Below, in pieces: positions 36,114 to 45,320 of a stretch of DNA of 64,000 nucleotides. Both the position numbers and the translations under genes were made by a program. Each line of letters opens with the position of its first letter. Positions within the stretch are counted from its first letter, which is position 1. The stretch is taken from contig JAJDZZ010000075.1 of assembly GCA_022824405.1 (NCBI GenBank), positions 19,724-83,723 on the forward strand, read 5' to 3'. Below the pieces are notes generated by a model. The model had not been told where the DNA came from. It saw nothing but the letters and a program-made list of their open reading frames with translations, and ran no database searches. The stretch comes from Opitutales bacterium (GTDB taxonomy: Bacteria > Verrucomicrobiota > Verrucomicrobiia > Opitutales > UBA2995).

Positions 36114-37543
36114 CCGTGGCGCATCCTCTTATAACCGAATTCGAGAACGCGGGGCAGGGACAGGTTTTCCAATATTGGGATCAATTGAGCGGGCCCGAAA
36201 AAAAAACCCTGCTGCGACAAGCCGGGGAAATAGACTTGGCCCAAATCAGTCGCCTCAACCATGCCCTCCTGCGGGCGGATGCTGGCGTTGATTCGCGGGA
36301 CTATTCCGACCTGAACCCCGCCCCTTATATCGCCCACCCCTCCAACGGCGGGGATCCCGATGCCTGGAAGGAAGCGACCGCGATGGGCGAGGCGGCCCTG
36401 CGTGCGGGCCGGGTAGCGGCGTTCGTAGTGGCGGGAGGCCAGGGCACGCGGCTCGGGTTCGACAAGCCCAAGGGATTTTTTCCGGTCACCCCGATCCGGC
36501 AAAAATCCCTCTTCCAGGTTTTTGCCGAAAAAATCAAAGCTGCCGAAGTGCATTACCGGAGTCGCCTCCCCTGGTTTATCATGACCAGCCCTTTCAACCA
36601 CGCCGATACCATGGCATTTTTTCACGAACACGATTTTTTCGGGTTGTCGGAGGAACGGGTCCGTTTTTTCCGTCAGGGCAGAATGCCGGCGGTCGGGTTC
36701 AACGGACAAATTCTCCTTTCCGGCAAGGGCAGGATTGCCATGAACCCCGATGGCCACGGGGGTTCCCTTCCGGCTCTGGTGCGAAGCGGGGCCACCCGCC
36801 TCATGGCCGAAAACGGTATCGATTTGCTCAGTTATTTTCAGGTGGACAACCCCCTGTGCAAAGTCATCGACCCGGCCTTTATCGGGTTTCACATCCTGGG
36901 CGGGGCGGATATGTCGAGCAAAATGATCCCAAAGGCCTATGCCGAAGAAAAGATGGGCGTATTTTGCCTGCAGAGTGGCAAGGTAGTCGTGATCGAATAC
37001 AGCGATCTCCCGGCTGACCTGATGCATGCCAAAGACGACCTTGGCAACTTGCGATTCCAGTCCGGAAGCATTGCCATTCACCTGTTGTCCCTTGAATTTA
37101 TTGAAAAAATGGGAGCCGCCGACCCTTCATCTCCCGGCCTTCCCTTCCACCGAGCCCAAAAGAAAATCCCCGCCTTGGACGCGGATGGAAATGTCTGCCT
37201 TCCGAATTCACCCAATGGCGTCAAGTATGAGCGGTTTGTTTTCGACGCGCTCCCCTTCTCCAAAGAATCAGTCGTGCTGGAGACCCGCCGAGCGAGTGAA
37301 TTCAGCCCGGTTAAGAACCGGCAGGGGCTGGATTCGCCCGGAACTTCCGCCGAAGCCCAGATGAAGGAATTTGCTTCCTGGCTGGAAGGCGCTGGTGAAA
37401 TCGTGGCCAAAACCGACAACGGCGTCCCTCTTTACCCCATTGAGGTAAGCCCGCTGTTCGGATACGATGAAGCAACTTTTTTACAGAAGTGGAAGTCCCT
37501 TGCCAAAAAACCGGATCTCAACCAATCCCTTTATCTGTCCTGA
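36110..37543 (+). CDS. UDPGP-family UDP-sugar pyrophosphorylase
   Basis: Probably makes UDP-GlcNAc or UDP-glucose from UTP and a sugar 1-phosphate. Of 477 residues, the eukaryote-like UDPGP signature GGQGTRLGFDKPKGFFPV is at about 106-123, with NPDGHGGSLPAL and the FQVDNPLCKVIDPAFIGFH block. The NPDGHGG motif favours the UDP-N-acetylhexosamine type over UDP-glucose, but the substrate is not settled. TTG 36110 overlaps the ftsB-like stop; GTG 36116 is the alternative. It is followed by a phosphohexomutase, consistent with a sugar-nucleotide pathway. Confidence 0.88.
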   Translation: MTVAHPLITEFENAGQGQVFQYWDQLSGPEKKTLLRQAGEIDLAQISRLNHALLRADAGVDSRDYSDLNPAPYIAHPSNGGDPDAWKEATAMGEAALRAGRVAAFVVAGGQGTRLGFDKPKGFFPVTPIRQKSLFQVFAEKIKAAEVHYRSRLPWFIMTSPFNHADTMAFFHEHDFFGLSEERVRFFRQGRMPAVGFNGQILLSGKGRIAMNPDGHGGSLPALVRSGATRLMAENGIDLLSYFQVDNPLCKVIDPAFIGFHILGGADMSSKMIPKAYAEEKMGVFCLQSGKVVVIEYSDLPADLMHAKDDLGNLRFQSGSIAIHLLSLEFIEKMGAADPSSPGLPFHRAQKKIPALDADGNVCLPNSPNGVKYERFVFDALPFSKESVVLETRRASEFSPVKNRQGLDSPGTSAEAQMKEFASWLEGAGEIVAKTDNGVPLYPIEVSPLFGYDEATFLQKWKSLAKKPDLNQSLYLS

Positions 37544-37557
37544 TCAATCCCTGGAAA

Positions 37558-39522
37558 ATGAACCTCATAGCATCAATCCGAACCTTGGGAGAAAACGAAA
37601 AACTGCTCCCCTCCACCGTCGAAAACATGACCCGGTGGCTATCCGGGGACTTCCTCCCCGATTGGGCCAGGCAAAGTCTGGAAGAACTGGTGCGAAACGA
37701 ATCGTTTGAAGAATTAAACGACCGTTTTTATAAGAACCTCGAGTTTGGCACCGGGGGCATGCGAGGGCGCACCATCGGCCGCGTCTCTACCGAGGCGGAG
37801 AGGGGAACCCCTTCGCCATTGGGAACGCCGCAACATCCCGCTATCGGCTCGAATGCCTTGAATGATTTCAATATCGTTCGGGCTACTACGGGGCTTTTCA
37901 ACTACGCCAAAGGCTATTTGCGCCGACACGAGATTTTCGATACTCCCAAACTGGTCATAGCCCACGACGTTCGCCATTTTTCCCGCTATTTTTGCCAACT
38001 TTGCGCCTCGACATGGACCCGGCTCGGAGGGCTCGCCATGATATTTGAGGGCCCCCGATCCACTCCCCAATTGAGTTTCTCGGTTCGCAATCTCGGCGCC
38101 ACCGCCGGAGTGGTCATAACCGCCAGCCACAATCCCCCTCACGACAATGGTTTCAAGGTTTATTTCAGGGATGGAGCCCAGGTCGTGGAACCTCACGCCT
38201 CGGGAATAATCGGCCAGGTCAACCGGGTCGACCTGGCCGACACGGCGCATCACCTGGAGGTCGATCTCGGAGACGTCGTCGTCCTGCCTGAATCGATGGA
38301 CGAGGCTTACCACTCTGCCGTCATGGAGGTGGCGCTCGATAAAACCCTTTTCCAAACGGGCCGGTTAAAGGTGGTTTTCAGCTCCTTGCATGGGACCGGA
38401 GGCATCGCCACCTTACCCGTCCTGCAAAAGCTGGGCGTGGCGGTAGATACGGTTCCCCAACAGGACTCCCTCGACCCGGGGTTTCGCACTGTGACATCTC
38501 CCAATCCGGAAAATGCCGAGGCCCTTTCCCTGGCCATAGAGCAGGCCGAATCCACCGGGGCGGATCTGGTTGTCGCCACCGATCCCGATTGCGACCGCAT
38601 GGGGGTCGCGGTGCGGGATGGAGAAGGCAAAATGCAACTCCTCAGCGGAAACTCGATCGGGTCTGTCATGGCGGAATACCGGATAAGCCAAATGAAGGAG
38701 TTGGGCCTTCTCGCTCCGGGTGGTTCGCCCCGAGCCGCTATCGTCAAAACCTTTGTCACCACCCCTCTGCAGGACGCCATCGGGAAAACCCACGGGCTCA
38801 AGGTGATCAATGCCCTGACCGGATTCAAATGGATCGGCGATAAAATCCACCAATACGAGCAAATCCTGCAAAACAAACTTAAAGTCGAGCGGGAGTACCA
38901 GATCGACTACGACAAAACCAGCTACTCGAAGCGGGCCGAACTGTTGCAACAGTTCAGCACTTTCTTCGTTTTGGGGTGTGAGGAAAGCTACGGCTACCTG
39001 GGCAGCGACGCCGTCCGCGACAAGGATGGCAACGCGGCTGTGGTCATGTTTTGCGAAATCGCCGCCTATCTGAAGAATCAGGGGCTCACCTTCCTCGATT
39101 ACCTGGACCGAATGTATTGCAAATACGGCTACTATCTGGAAAGCCTGGGGCAACTGCGTTATGAAGGTGCGGCCGGCGCGCAAAAGATTAGGAAAATACT
39201 CGACTCCTACCGGGCCGATACACCCAGGGATGTGGGCGGAATCGCCGTGTCCGAGGTGCAGGACTTCGGCGTCCAGGATTTCAGTGATGCCGACGGCACA
39301 CCTATTCCCAAGCAGGACTTTTTTGTCCTTCATTTGGAAAACGGTTACCGCTACGCCGTGCGGGGCAGCGGAACCGAACCGAAAATCAAATTCTACATCT
39401 TCGGCCGGGAAGAGGTGGAAGATCCATCGTTCCTGGAAGAAAAGAAGGAACGTGCCCGGAACAACGTGGAAGCCCTGCGCCAAGCCATCCTCACGGACGC
39501 GGACCGAAGGGCCGGGAACTGA
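37558..39522 (+). CDS. phosphohexomutase (phosphoglucomutase/phosphomannomutase family)
   Basis: Interconverts sugar 1- and 6-phosphates. From ATG 37558 it has 654 residues; the frame is open further upstream over the end of the preceding gene. Active-site serine lies in VVITASHNPPHDNGFKVYF, the metal loop is ATDPDCDRMGV, the sugar loop follows CEESYGY, and the phosphate-binding loop is RGSGTEPKIKFY. The length and TASHNP context match the PGM2-like group, which acts on glucose, mannose or deoxyribose/ribose phosphates. It lies 14 bases after the pyrophosphorylase gene, so the two probably work in sequence. Confidence 0.9.
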   Translation: MNLIASIRTLGENEKLLPSTVENMTRWLSGDFLPDWARQSLEELVRNESFEELNDRFYKNLEFGTGGMRGRTIGRVSTEAERGTPSPLGTPQHPAIGSNALNDFNIVRATTGLFNYAKGYLRRHEIFDTPKLVIAHDVRHFSRYFCQLCASTWTRLGGLAMIFEGPRSTPQLSFSVRNLGATAGVVITASHNPPHDNGFKVYFRDGAQVVEPHASGIIGQVNRVDLADTAHHLEVDLGDVVVLPESMDEAYHSAVMEVALDKTLFQTGRLKVVFSSLHGTGGIATLPVLQKLGVAVDTVPQQDSLDPGFRTVTSPNPENAEALSLAIEQAESTGADLVVATDPDCDRMGVAVRDGEGKMQLLSGNSIGSVMAEYRISQMKELGLLAPGGSPRAAIVKTFVTTPLQDAIGKTHGLKVINALTGFKWIGDKIHQYEQILQNKLKVEREYQIDYDKTSYSKRAELLQQFSTFFVLGCEESYGYLGSDAVRDKDGNAAVVMFCEIAAYLKNQGLTFLDYLDRMYCKYGYYLESLGQLRYEGAAGAQKIRKILDSYRADTPRDVGGIAVSEVQDFGVQDFSDADGTPIPKQDFFVLHLENGYRYAVRGSGTEPKIKFYIFGREEVEDPSFLEEKKERARNNVEALRQAILTDADRRAGN

Positions 39523-39545
39523 CCCCATGGCGGATGCCCTTCCGG

Positions 39546-40043
39546 TCAATCGACTTCGATCTGCTCCTCCACCACAACTTCCCGAGGCATCCCCAGGTAA
39601 CAGTCCGCCCGTACCGCGCAAAACCCTTTCCGCTTATCCCGATAGATGGGCCATAACAACTGTCGGTCCGTTTCGGGAACGGGCAGATCGTCAATCTTCC
39701 CGTCCGGGAAAAATCCAAACCGGCCCTCCTCGATCGATGCGGGCAAGTCGTTGATCGGCTTCGTGCAATCGAATAGAAACATCAACCAGTGAGTGGATGC
39801 CTCATATCCCTTTTCCGTAATCATGCAAAAGAGATGCAAATCCTGCTCGGTTATGGCCAGCCCCGTCTCCTCGCCGGTTTCCCGGATGGCAGTCTGGAAG
39901 GGCGATTCCCCGTGAGACATTTCCAGCTTTCCGCCGATCGGACTCCAGCAACCGATATTGGGCTCCTTGGCCCGTTCCAGGAGAAGCAGTTCGCCGCGGC
40001 GATTGCGCAAAAATACCAGGACACTGATTTTGAAGGGGAGCAT
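39546..40043 (-). CDS. Nudix hydrolase
   Basis: A 165-residue Nudix protein that probably cleaves a nucleoside diphosphate linked to another group. The Nudix box is GGKLEMSHGESPFQTAIRET followed by GEETGL; the loop between Gly and Glu is two residues longer than the Gx5Ex7REUxEExGU consensus, as in one known subgroup, with the metal-binding REx2EE present. ATG 40043 is chosen; an upstream in-frame ATG adds 31 unconserved residues. Substrate unknown. It is convergent with the phosphohexomutase gene. Confidence 0.88.
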   Translation of the reverse strand: MLPFKISVLVFLRNRRGELLLLERAKEPNIGCWSPIGGKLEMSHGESPFQTAIRETGEETGLAITEQDLHLFCMITEKGYEASTHWLMFLFDCTKPINDLPASIEEGRFGFFPDGKIDDLPVPETDRQLLWPIYRDKRKGFCAVRADCYLGMPREVVVEEQIEVD

Positions 40044-40171
40044 GGAGGGGGCAGGTCCTAACCTATACCGGTTTTGGCTAAATTGTTTTGGCCGGGTGCG
40101 CTCCAGTCCGTCCTTGCCCATTCCGCCGTGGCCCATAACGTGTGTGATCCATTCTCCATTTGGCCTAAACA

Positions 40172-40813
40172 GTGTACTTGAGAAAAAAAATTGCTAGGGA
40201 ATTTCGCCTCCGGAACCTGTGGGCCATCTGTTCCTTCGCCTTCTTCCCTTGTTTCGGACTGTCAGGGCAAGGGGATCTCCGCATAACGGAGGTGAATTTC
40301 GATATGGAACGCTCCGACCGGGGCGGCGATCATTGGTTGGAAACCACGGTGGAGGTCCAAGTGCGCGGCAATTCGGACCCTGCCGCGGTCAACCGGCTCT
40401 ACCTGGACAATGTCCGGGTCTATATCGCCCTGGCTTTCAATCTCGGCTCCCGTTCCCGTACCCGCCTGGAGTATTATTGGTCGGAGGTGGAGGCGGCCAC
40501 ACTGGAACGCGGCACCCACGAATTTCGCTTCTACCTCCCCCCCGACCTGATTGAGCGCAGTCGCCTGACCGGCGGTCCCCCCTACGCTTTCCACGTCGAA
40601 GTCGGCGCTGGCAGTAGCGGCGGGGCCAATCCCGCGGTCGCGGTATCGGACAATTTGCGTGATCCGGCCCGGCTGGAGCGCTTCAATGCTCTGCTGGAAG
40701 GGGTCAGGGACAAACAGTCCGGCGTTCTCCTCCCCCAGGCAGAGTCCCCCTTCCGCGACATGTACCTGGGCCAGACCCCCACCGCCAAGGGGTACCTCCG
40801 TTCGCGGGAATGA
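40172..40813 (+). CDS. secreted protein, candidate Amuc_1102-like pilus protein
   Basis: A 213-residue protein with a signal peptide (about 1-33, hydrophobic part LWAICSFAFFPCFGLSG). The mature part looks like a beta-rich, immunoglobulin-like fold (ITEVNFDMERSDRGGDHWLE, then VYIALAFNLGS). I do not recognise it securely. In Akkermansia the pilus set includes a further small secreted protein, Amuc_1102, next to Amuc_1101; this gene, a few kilobases away, could be its counterpart, but that rests on size, export signal and general fold impression only. Start taken as GTG 40172. Confidence 0.5.
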   Translation: MYLRKKIAREFRLRNLWAICSFAFFPCFGLSGQGDLRITEVNFDMERSDRGGDHWLETTVEVQVRGNSDPAAVNRLYLDNVRVYIALAFNLGSRSRTRLEYYWSEVEAATLERGTHEFRFYLPPDLIERSRLTGGPPYAFHVEVGAGSSGGANPAVAVSDNLRDPARLERFNALLEGVRDKQSGVLLPQAESPFRDMYLGQTPTAKGYLRSRE

Positions 40814-40930
40814 AGCCCGGCCCTCGGGGTCATGCCGTGAAAAGCGATGCCTATTGGAGAAAAAGGGTCCACTTTTGCAAGGCAACCGACCCTGAAGGGT
40901 ATAATTTTTAACGTCTTGATCCCATCTTTT

Positions 40931-40994
40931 CCATGGGGGCAGTCCTGGATTTTCAACATGAGGACACGTCAAAAATCGAGGCCAGACCCCGACG
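40931..40994. repeat. dispersed intergenic repeat, copy C
   Basis: About 64 bases from CCATGGGGGCAGTCCTGGAT to CAGACCCCGACG, in the same orientation as copy B and inverse to copy A. It lies between convergent genes, the secreted protein and the sulfatase. Confidence 0.75.
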
Positions 40995-41006
40995 CGGATC
41001 CCCGGG

Positions 41007-42443
41007 TCAGCCTTCCAGAACGGGTCCGGACCGATTGATTTTGTCGGCCCCGGTGGCTTGGCCCGGCATTTCGCCCCGCACGTCTTTCCCGGTGCGTGGG
41101 CCTTTTGCCCTGTCCGGGGTCGGGTTTTCCGGAACATTATCTCCCGTTTCCCTGGTCCAACGTTCCAGGACCGAGGCCAGCTTTTTCTCGATGGCCCGGT
41201 AACGAGCCCGGCCGGATAAATTGACCAGTTGATGCGGGTCTGCCTCGACGTGGAACAGTTCTGTCCGTGGGCGAGGAAGCAGGGGAATGTCTTCCTGATG
41301 AGGCAAAGTTTCCCCCGCTTCGTACCGGTCCCACAATTCCTGGGCGGCGGGGAATTTCGAGTCGTCGCTCTCGACCGACAGGCTCCGTTTGTCGGGGTAG
41401 GCGTTGTGGATGTAAAGCCATTGCCGGTAACGCACACTGCGCTCGTGAGCCGCATAGACATGCCAGTTGTGTTCCGAGAAAGCAAAATCGCGCGCCTTGC
41501 CACGGGGGTTTTCCAGCACCGGAACCAGGCTCACCCCCTGAAAGGTGGGGCCCGCTTCCACTCCAGCCAATGCCAGAAAGGTGGGGGCAAAATCAATGGA
41601 ACTGGCCAGGGCCCTCGTCCTCCCGGGTTTTATTTTTCCCGGATTCCAAATAATGAGAGGGGTTTTGACGCCGCTGTCATAGAGCCGGGTTTTGCAACGC
41701 GGAAAGGGCCGCCCGTTGTCGGAACAATAAACCAGATAGGTGTTGCCTGCTATTCCCTGACGGATGAGCTCGGCCACGAGTTCGCCCACGTAGGTGTCGG
41801 TCCGGCTCACCTCGTGGTAATATTCAGCCAGGTCTTTCCTCGTGCGCGGGCCATCGACAAGAAAGGGGGGAACCTGCATGTCTTCGGGATCGAACTGCGG
41901 AGCCTTGTCGTTGATCTGCCAATCGCGGTGGGCGTCGTTTGAGGCGAACCAACAGAAAAATGGTCGGTCCGGCGGGCGGTTTTTCAGCAACTGGACCCAA
42001 TCCCGGCTGCCTGAGGGTCTCCCTCCCACCCCCTTCTCGTCGAATCCCAGTTTCTCCGGTTCGTTCATATGGTTCTTCCCCGAAATGACGGTGTAATATC
42101 CGGCCGCTTGGAGCTTCCGCACGAACGTAACCTGATCGTCGGGCAGATCGGTGTGCAGTTCGGGCGCGCCGGTATTGTGGGGATACCGTCCCGTTATTAT
42201 GCTGCACCGGCTGGGGCTGCAACTGCTGGTGGTCAGGTAGGCGCGGTCGAAGACCCGGCCTTCCGCCGCAATGCGATCGAGATGCGGGGTTCGCGCCACC
42301 TCGTTGCCGTAGCATCCCAGGTCGTCGGCCGAAATATCGTCCGTAATGAAGAATATGAAATTGGGACGATCCTGCCCCTGGAGGAATAAACCGGGCAGAT
42401 AAACGGGCAGGAGAGCCAGGAACAAACAGGAAATGCGATTCAT
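41007..42443 (-). CDS. secreted type I sulfatase
   Basis: Hydrolyses a sulfate ester, probably on a sulfated polysaccharide or sugar. A signal peptide covers about 1-24. The formylglycine signature is Cys75 in CSPSRCSIITGRYPHNTG, needing activation by a formylglycine-generating enzyme or an anaerobic maturase, neither of which is in the window. The metal site DDISADDLGCYG is near the start. At 478 residues from ATG 42443 the length is normal; the frame extends upstream over a region that also starts larE, so the shorter start is preferred. Sulfatases are numerous in Verrucomicrobia that degrade algal polysaccharides. Confidence 0.92.
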   Translation of the reverse strand: MNRISCLFLALLPVYLPGLFLQGQDRPNFIFFITDDISADDLGCYGNEVARTPHLDRIAAEGRVFDRAYLTTSSCSPSRCSIITGRYPHNTGAPELHTDLPDDQVTFVRKLQAAGYYTVISGKNHMNEPEKLGFDEKGVGGRPSGSRDWVQLLKNRPPDRPFFCWFASNDAHRDWQINDKAPQFDPEDMQVPPFLVDGPRTRKDLAEYYHEVSRTDTYVGELVAELIRQGIAGNTYLVYCSDNGRPFPRCKTRLYDSGVKTPLIIWNPGKIKPGRTRALASSIDFAPTFLALAGVEAGPTFQGVSLVPVLENPRGKARDFAFSEHNWHVYAAHERSVRYRQWLYIHNAYPDKRSLSVESDDSKFPAAQELWDRYEAGETLPHQEDIPLLPRPRTELFHVEADPHQLVNLSGRARYRAIEKKLASVLERWTRETGDNVPENPTPDRAKGPRTGKDVRGEMPGQATGADKINRSGPVLEG

Positions 42444-42617
42444 ACGGCAAGGTATGAGCCAATGGCGGTTCCAAGACAACTCATTCCGCCCCAAGGCCGA
42501 TATAGCGGAGCGCAGTGGAAAATGGGGTGACGTCGCCGCGCTCGGTCGTGAGAAATGCGGGCCAGGGAAGGGTCGATAATGCTTGAAAAACAAAGGGCCC
42601 GGAGTACCAATTCAGGT

Positions 42618-43424
42618 ATGGCCGATAATCTCATCGAGAGGCTGGAAGCTTGGTTTTTGCCCGTCGAGGGAAGCCTCACCGCCTTTTCCGGGGGGGTGGA
42701 TTCCGCCTTGGTCTTGTACCTGTCCAACCGGTTTCTCGGGGACAGGGGCATCGGGGTAATAGCTGATTCACCCAGCCTGAAACGGAGGGATTTGCATCAA
42801 GCCAGGGAATTCTGCCGCCGGTTCGGCATACGGTTGAGGATCATCCGAACCGGTGAACTGGAAAACCCCAATTACGCCCGGAATCCAGCCAACCGCTGCT
42901 TCTTTTGCAAGGACACCCTCTACCGGACGATGGCGGATATCCGGCAGGAATACCCGGGCTACTACGTTCTCAACGGCACCAATCGGGAGGACCATGGGGA
43001 CTACCGTCCCGGCCTGCAGGCGGCCAGCAATCACGGGATCCATTCACCGCTTGCCGATTGTGGGATCGGCAAAAGGGAGGTTCGCCTCCTGGCCCGACAT
43101 TTTGGGCTTCCCGTCTGGGACAAACCGGCCAGCCCCTGCCTCAGTTCCCGCATTCCTTATGGCCGGAAAGTGACCGAACATAAATTGCAGCAGATCGAAA
43201 GAGCGGAAACCCTGCTCAATAGATTCGGGTTTGCCGAGGTCCGCGTGCGGCATTTCGGCAAGGAGGCCCGGATCGAGGTCCCGAGGGCGGACGTGGAAAG
43301 ACTCCTGGGCCATAAGACCCGCCTGAAGAAAGAAATGGGGAAACTCGGGTTCGATACGGCTACCATCGATTCGGAAGGGTTGGTCAGCGGTAAACTGAAC
43401 CGCGCCATTGCCACCCATGGATGA
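42618..43424 (+). CDS. larE: ATP-dependent sacrificial sulfur transferase LarE
   Basis: Adenylates the pyridinium dicarboxylate precursor and donates its own cysteine sulfur (or uses a cluster) to build the nickel-pincer nucleotide cofactor. The PP-loop is FSGGVDSAL (about 23-31). Cys174 in SPCLSSRIPYG matches the sulfur-donor Cys176 of Lactobacillus LarE in position. ATG 42618 gives 268 residues; ATG starts at 42555 and 42579 are possible. The stop overlaps larB by 8 bases. The gene is divergent from the sulfatase. Confidence 0.94.
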   Translation: MADNLIERLEAWFLPVEGSLTAFSGGVDSALVLYLSNRFLGDRGIGVIADSPSLKRRDLHQAREFCRRFGIRLRIIRTGELENPNYARNPANRCFFCKDTLYRTMADIRQEYPGYYVLNGTNREDHGDYRPGLQAASNHGIHSPLADCGIGKREVRLLARHFGLPVWDKPASPCLSSRIPYGRKVTEHKLQQIERAETLLNRFGFAEVRVRHFGKEARIEVPRADVERLLGHKTRLKKEMGKLGFDTATIDSEGLVSGKLNRAIATHG

Positions 43425-44076
43425 TTATATCCTGGATATGGATCGGGATAACCGTCTTGGGTTCCCCGAGGTCATTTACGGAAAATCCAAATCCGTGGCC
43501 CTGCTCAGGAGAATACTGGGCGACTACCGGCAGGAAAATCGCAATGCCCTGGCTTCCCGCCTTCAGCCCGAAAAAGGCGAAGCCCTCCTGCATGAATTCC
43601 CCGGCAGCTTTTTCGACCCGGTCTCCGGAGCGTTTTTACTGAAGCGAAACGAATTGCCCGAGGCGGATGCCAAGGTGGCCATCGTCAGCGCCGGCAGCTC
43701 CGACCGGTTTGCCGTCAACGAAGCTTTCTACACCCTGAACTTGCTGGAGGAAGCGGCGGTTTGCTTCAACGACGTGGGAGTGGCGGGCCTGCACCGCCTG
43801 CTCAACCGGCTGGATGACCTGAAAAAGTTCCCCGTTCTCATCGTGGTTGCGGGCTTCGAAGGGGCCTTGCCCAGCGTGGTCGGCGGCCTTCTCAGCCAAC
43901 CGGTCATCGCGGTTCCGACCAGTATCGGTTACGGGGTGGCGGAAGGGGGACATTCGGCCCTCCATGCCATGCTGTCCAGTTGCGCCAATGGGATCGCCGT
44001 GACCAATATCGACAATGGCTACGGCGCGGCCATGGCCGCATACCGCATCATCCAACTCCTCAAGCAAAACCCATGA
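43417..44076 (+). CDS. larB: nickel pincer cofactor biosynthesis protein LarB
   Basis: Carboxylates and hydrolyses nicotinic acid adenine dinucleotide, the first step of nickel-pincer cofactor synthesis. From ATG 43417 it has 219 residues, with a PurE-like core: VAIVSAGSSDRFAVNEAF, the DVGVAGLHRLL block, VVAGFEGALPSVVGGL and PVIAVPTSIGYGVAEGG. It overlaps larE upstream and larC downstream, so the three genes are tightly coupled. Confidence 0.95.
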   Translation: MDDYILDMDRDNRLGFPEVIYGKSKSVALLRRILGDYRQENRNALASRLQPEKGEALLHEFPGSFFDPVSGAFLLKRNELPEADAKVAIVSAGSSDRFAVNEAFYTLNLLEEAAVCFNDVGVAGLHRLLNRLDDLKKFPVLIVVAGFEGALPSVVGGLLSQPVIAVPTSIGYGVAEGGHSALHAMLSSCANGIAVTNIDNGYGAAMAAYRIIQLLKQNP

Positions 44077-45302
44077 AGATCTTATACGTGGAACCCTTTT
44101 CCGGAGTTGCCGGGGATATGTTCCTGAGCGCTTTGTGCGAACTGGCCGACGCCTTCGACACGATTGAGGCCCTGCCGGGCAAACTTCACCTTCCCGATGG
44201 AAAGGTGGAGATCGCCGAGGTGGAAAAAAACGGGATAGTCTGCCGCCAGGTAACCGTCCTGGATCTCAATCCGGAAAAGCCCCGCCATCACGCCCACGAC
44301 CATGGCCGAAAGGAGGATCACCATCACGGCCATGCCCACAACCATCCCCACGGCCGCCACTTGAGCGATATCCTCGAACTGATCGACCGGGGGCATATCC
44401 CGTCCGGAGCCAAGAAAATTGCCGTGGAAATCTTTCAGATCATCGGGAGGGCGGAATCCACCGTCCACAACATCCCCGTGGAAAAAATCCATTTCCACGA
44501 AATCAGCGGGGTGGATTCCATTATAGATATCGTGGGTTGCGCCCTGCTGCTGGACCGCCTGCAAATTGAAAGAACCTACTCCGATCCCATCTGCACCGGG
44601 TTCGGAATGGTGAAAACGCAACACGGGCTCCTTCCCATCCCGGCTCCGGCCACTGCCCTGTTGCTGCAAGAAATGCCGGTCTATAAAGGGGAAGAGGAAG
44701 GCGAACGCGTCACCCCTACCGGCGCGGCCATACTCCGTTACCTCGATCCCTCCTTCTCCACGCCTTCCCTGCAGTTGCGCAAAACCGCCTACGGCCCCGG
44801 GCAAAAAAATTTTTCCAGGCCCAATGTCGTGCGCCTGTCCCTGGGAAGCGAGGTGAGGGCCGCCCCTCCATCCTCCCTTTACGTCATCCAGACCGACCTC
44901 GACGATTGTTCGCCCGAACTGCTGGGCGAGGATTTCCGGAAAGGGTTGACCGAGGCAGGCGCCGTCGACTTCACCCTGGCTCCGGTCTCCATGAAGAAGG
45001 GCCGGCCCGGCCTGAAACTTTCCTCTCTCGCTACCGAGGAAAACCGCCAGGCCGTCTGCCACTACATTCTGGAAAATACCACCACTATCGGCGTTCGCTA
45101 TTTCCCGGTCCAACGGGAGAAACTCCCGCGCCAGACCGTGACCATGGAAACCGCCCACGGGCCCATCCGCGCAAAACGCGTCACCACCCCATCGGGAAAG
45201 TCCCGGATCAAAGCCGAGTACGACGACCTCCTGAAGACCTCCAAGGAGAAGAACATACCCCTGATCCAGCTCAAACAGGAGATCGAAGGGAATAATCCCT
45301 GA
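44073..45302 (+). CDS. larC: nickel insertion protein LarC
   Basis: Inserts nickel into the cofactor with CTP. A 409-residue protein from ATG 44073, which overlaps the larB stop by four bases. N-terminal MKILYVEPFSGVAGDMFLSA is the family block; a His-rich metal-binding stretch lies at about 70-97. In Lactobacillus, LarC is made by a programmed frameshift between larC1 and larC2; here it is a single uninterrupted frame. No larA-type racemase is seen in the window, so the user of the cofactor is elsewhere. Confidence 0.95.
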   Translation: MKILYVEPFSGVAGDMFLSALCELADAFDTIEALPGKLHLPDGKVEIAEVEKNGIVCRQVTVLDLNPEKPRHHAHDHGRKEDHHHGHAHNHPHGRHLSDILELIDRGHIPSGAKKIAVEIFQIIGRAESTVHNIPVEKIHFHEISGVDSIIDIVGCALLLDRLQIERTYSDPICTGFGMVKTQHGLLPIPAPATALLLQEMPVYKGEEEGERVTPTGAAILRYLDPSFSTPSLQLRKTAYGPGQKNFSRPNVVRLSLGSEVRAAPPSSLYVIQTDLDDCSPELLGEDFRKGLTEAGAVDFTLAPVSMKKGRPGLKLSSLATEENRQAVCHYILENTTTIGVRYFPVQREKLPRQTVTMETAHGPIRAKRVTTPSGKSRIKAEYDDLLKTSKEKNIPLIQLKQEIEGNNP

Positions 45303-45320
45303 CCCTTTTTTCAGGCCACT

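Noticed and set aside
38413..39621. Open frame of 402 codons on the minus strand
   Set aside because: Antisense to the phosphohexomutase; no recognisable protein.
40262..41503. Open frame of 413 codons on the minus strand
   Set aside because: Overlaps the secreted-protein gene and the sulfatase gene in other frames; low-complexity Arg/Pro-rich translation.
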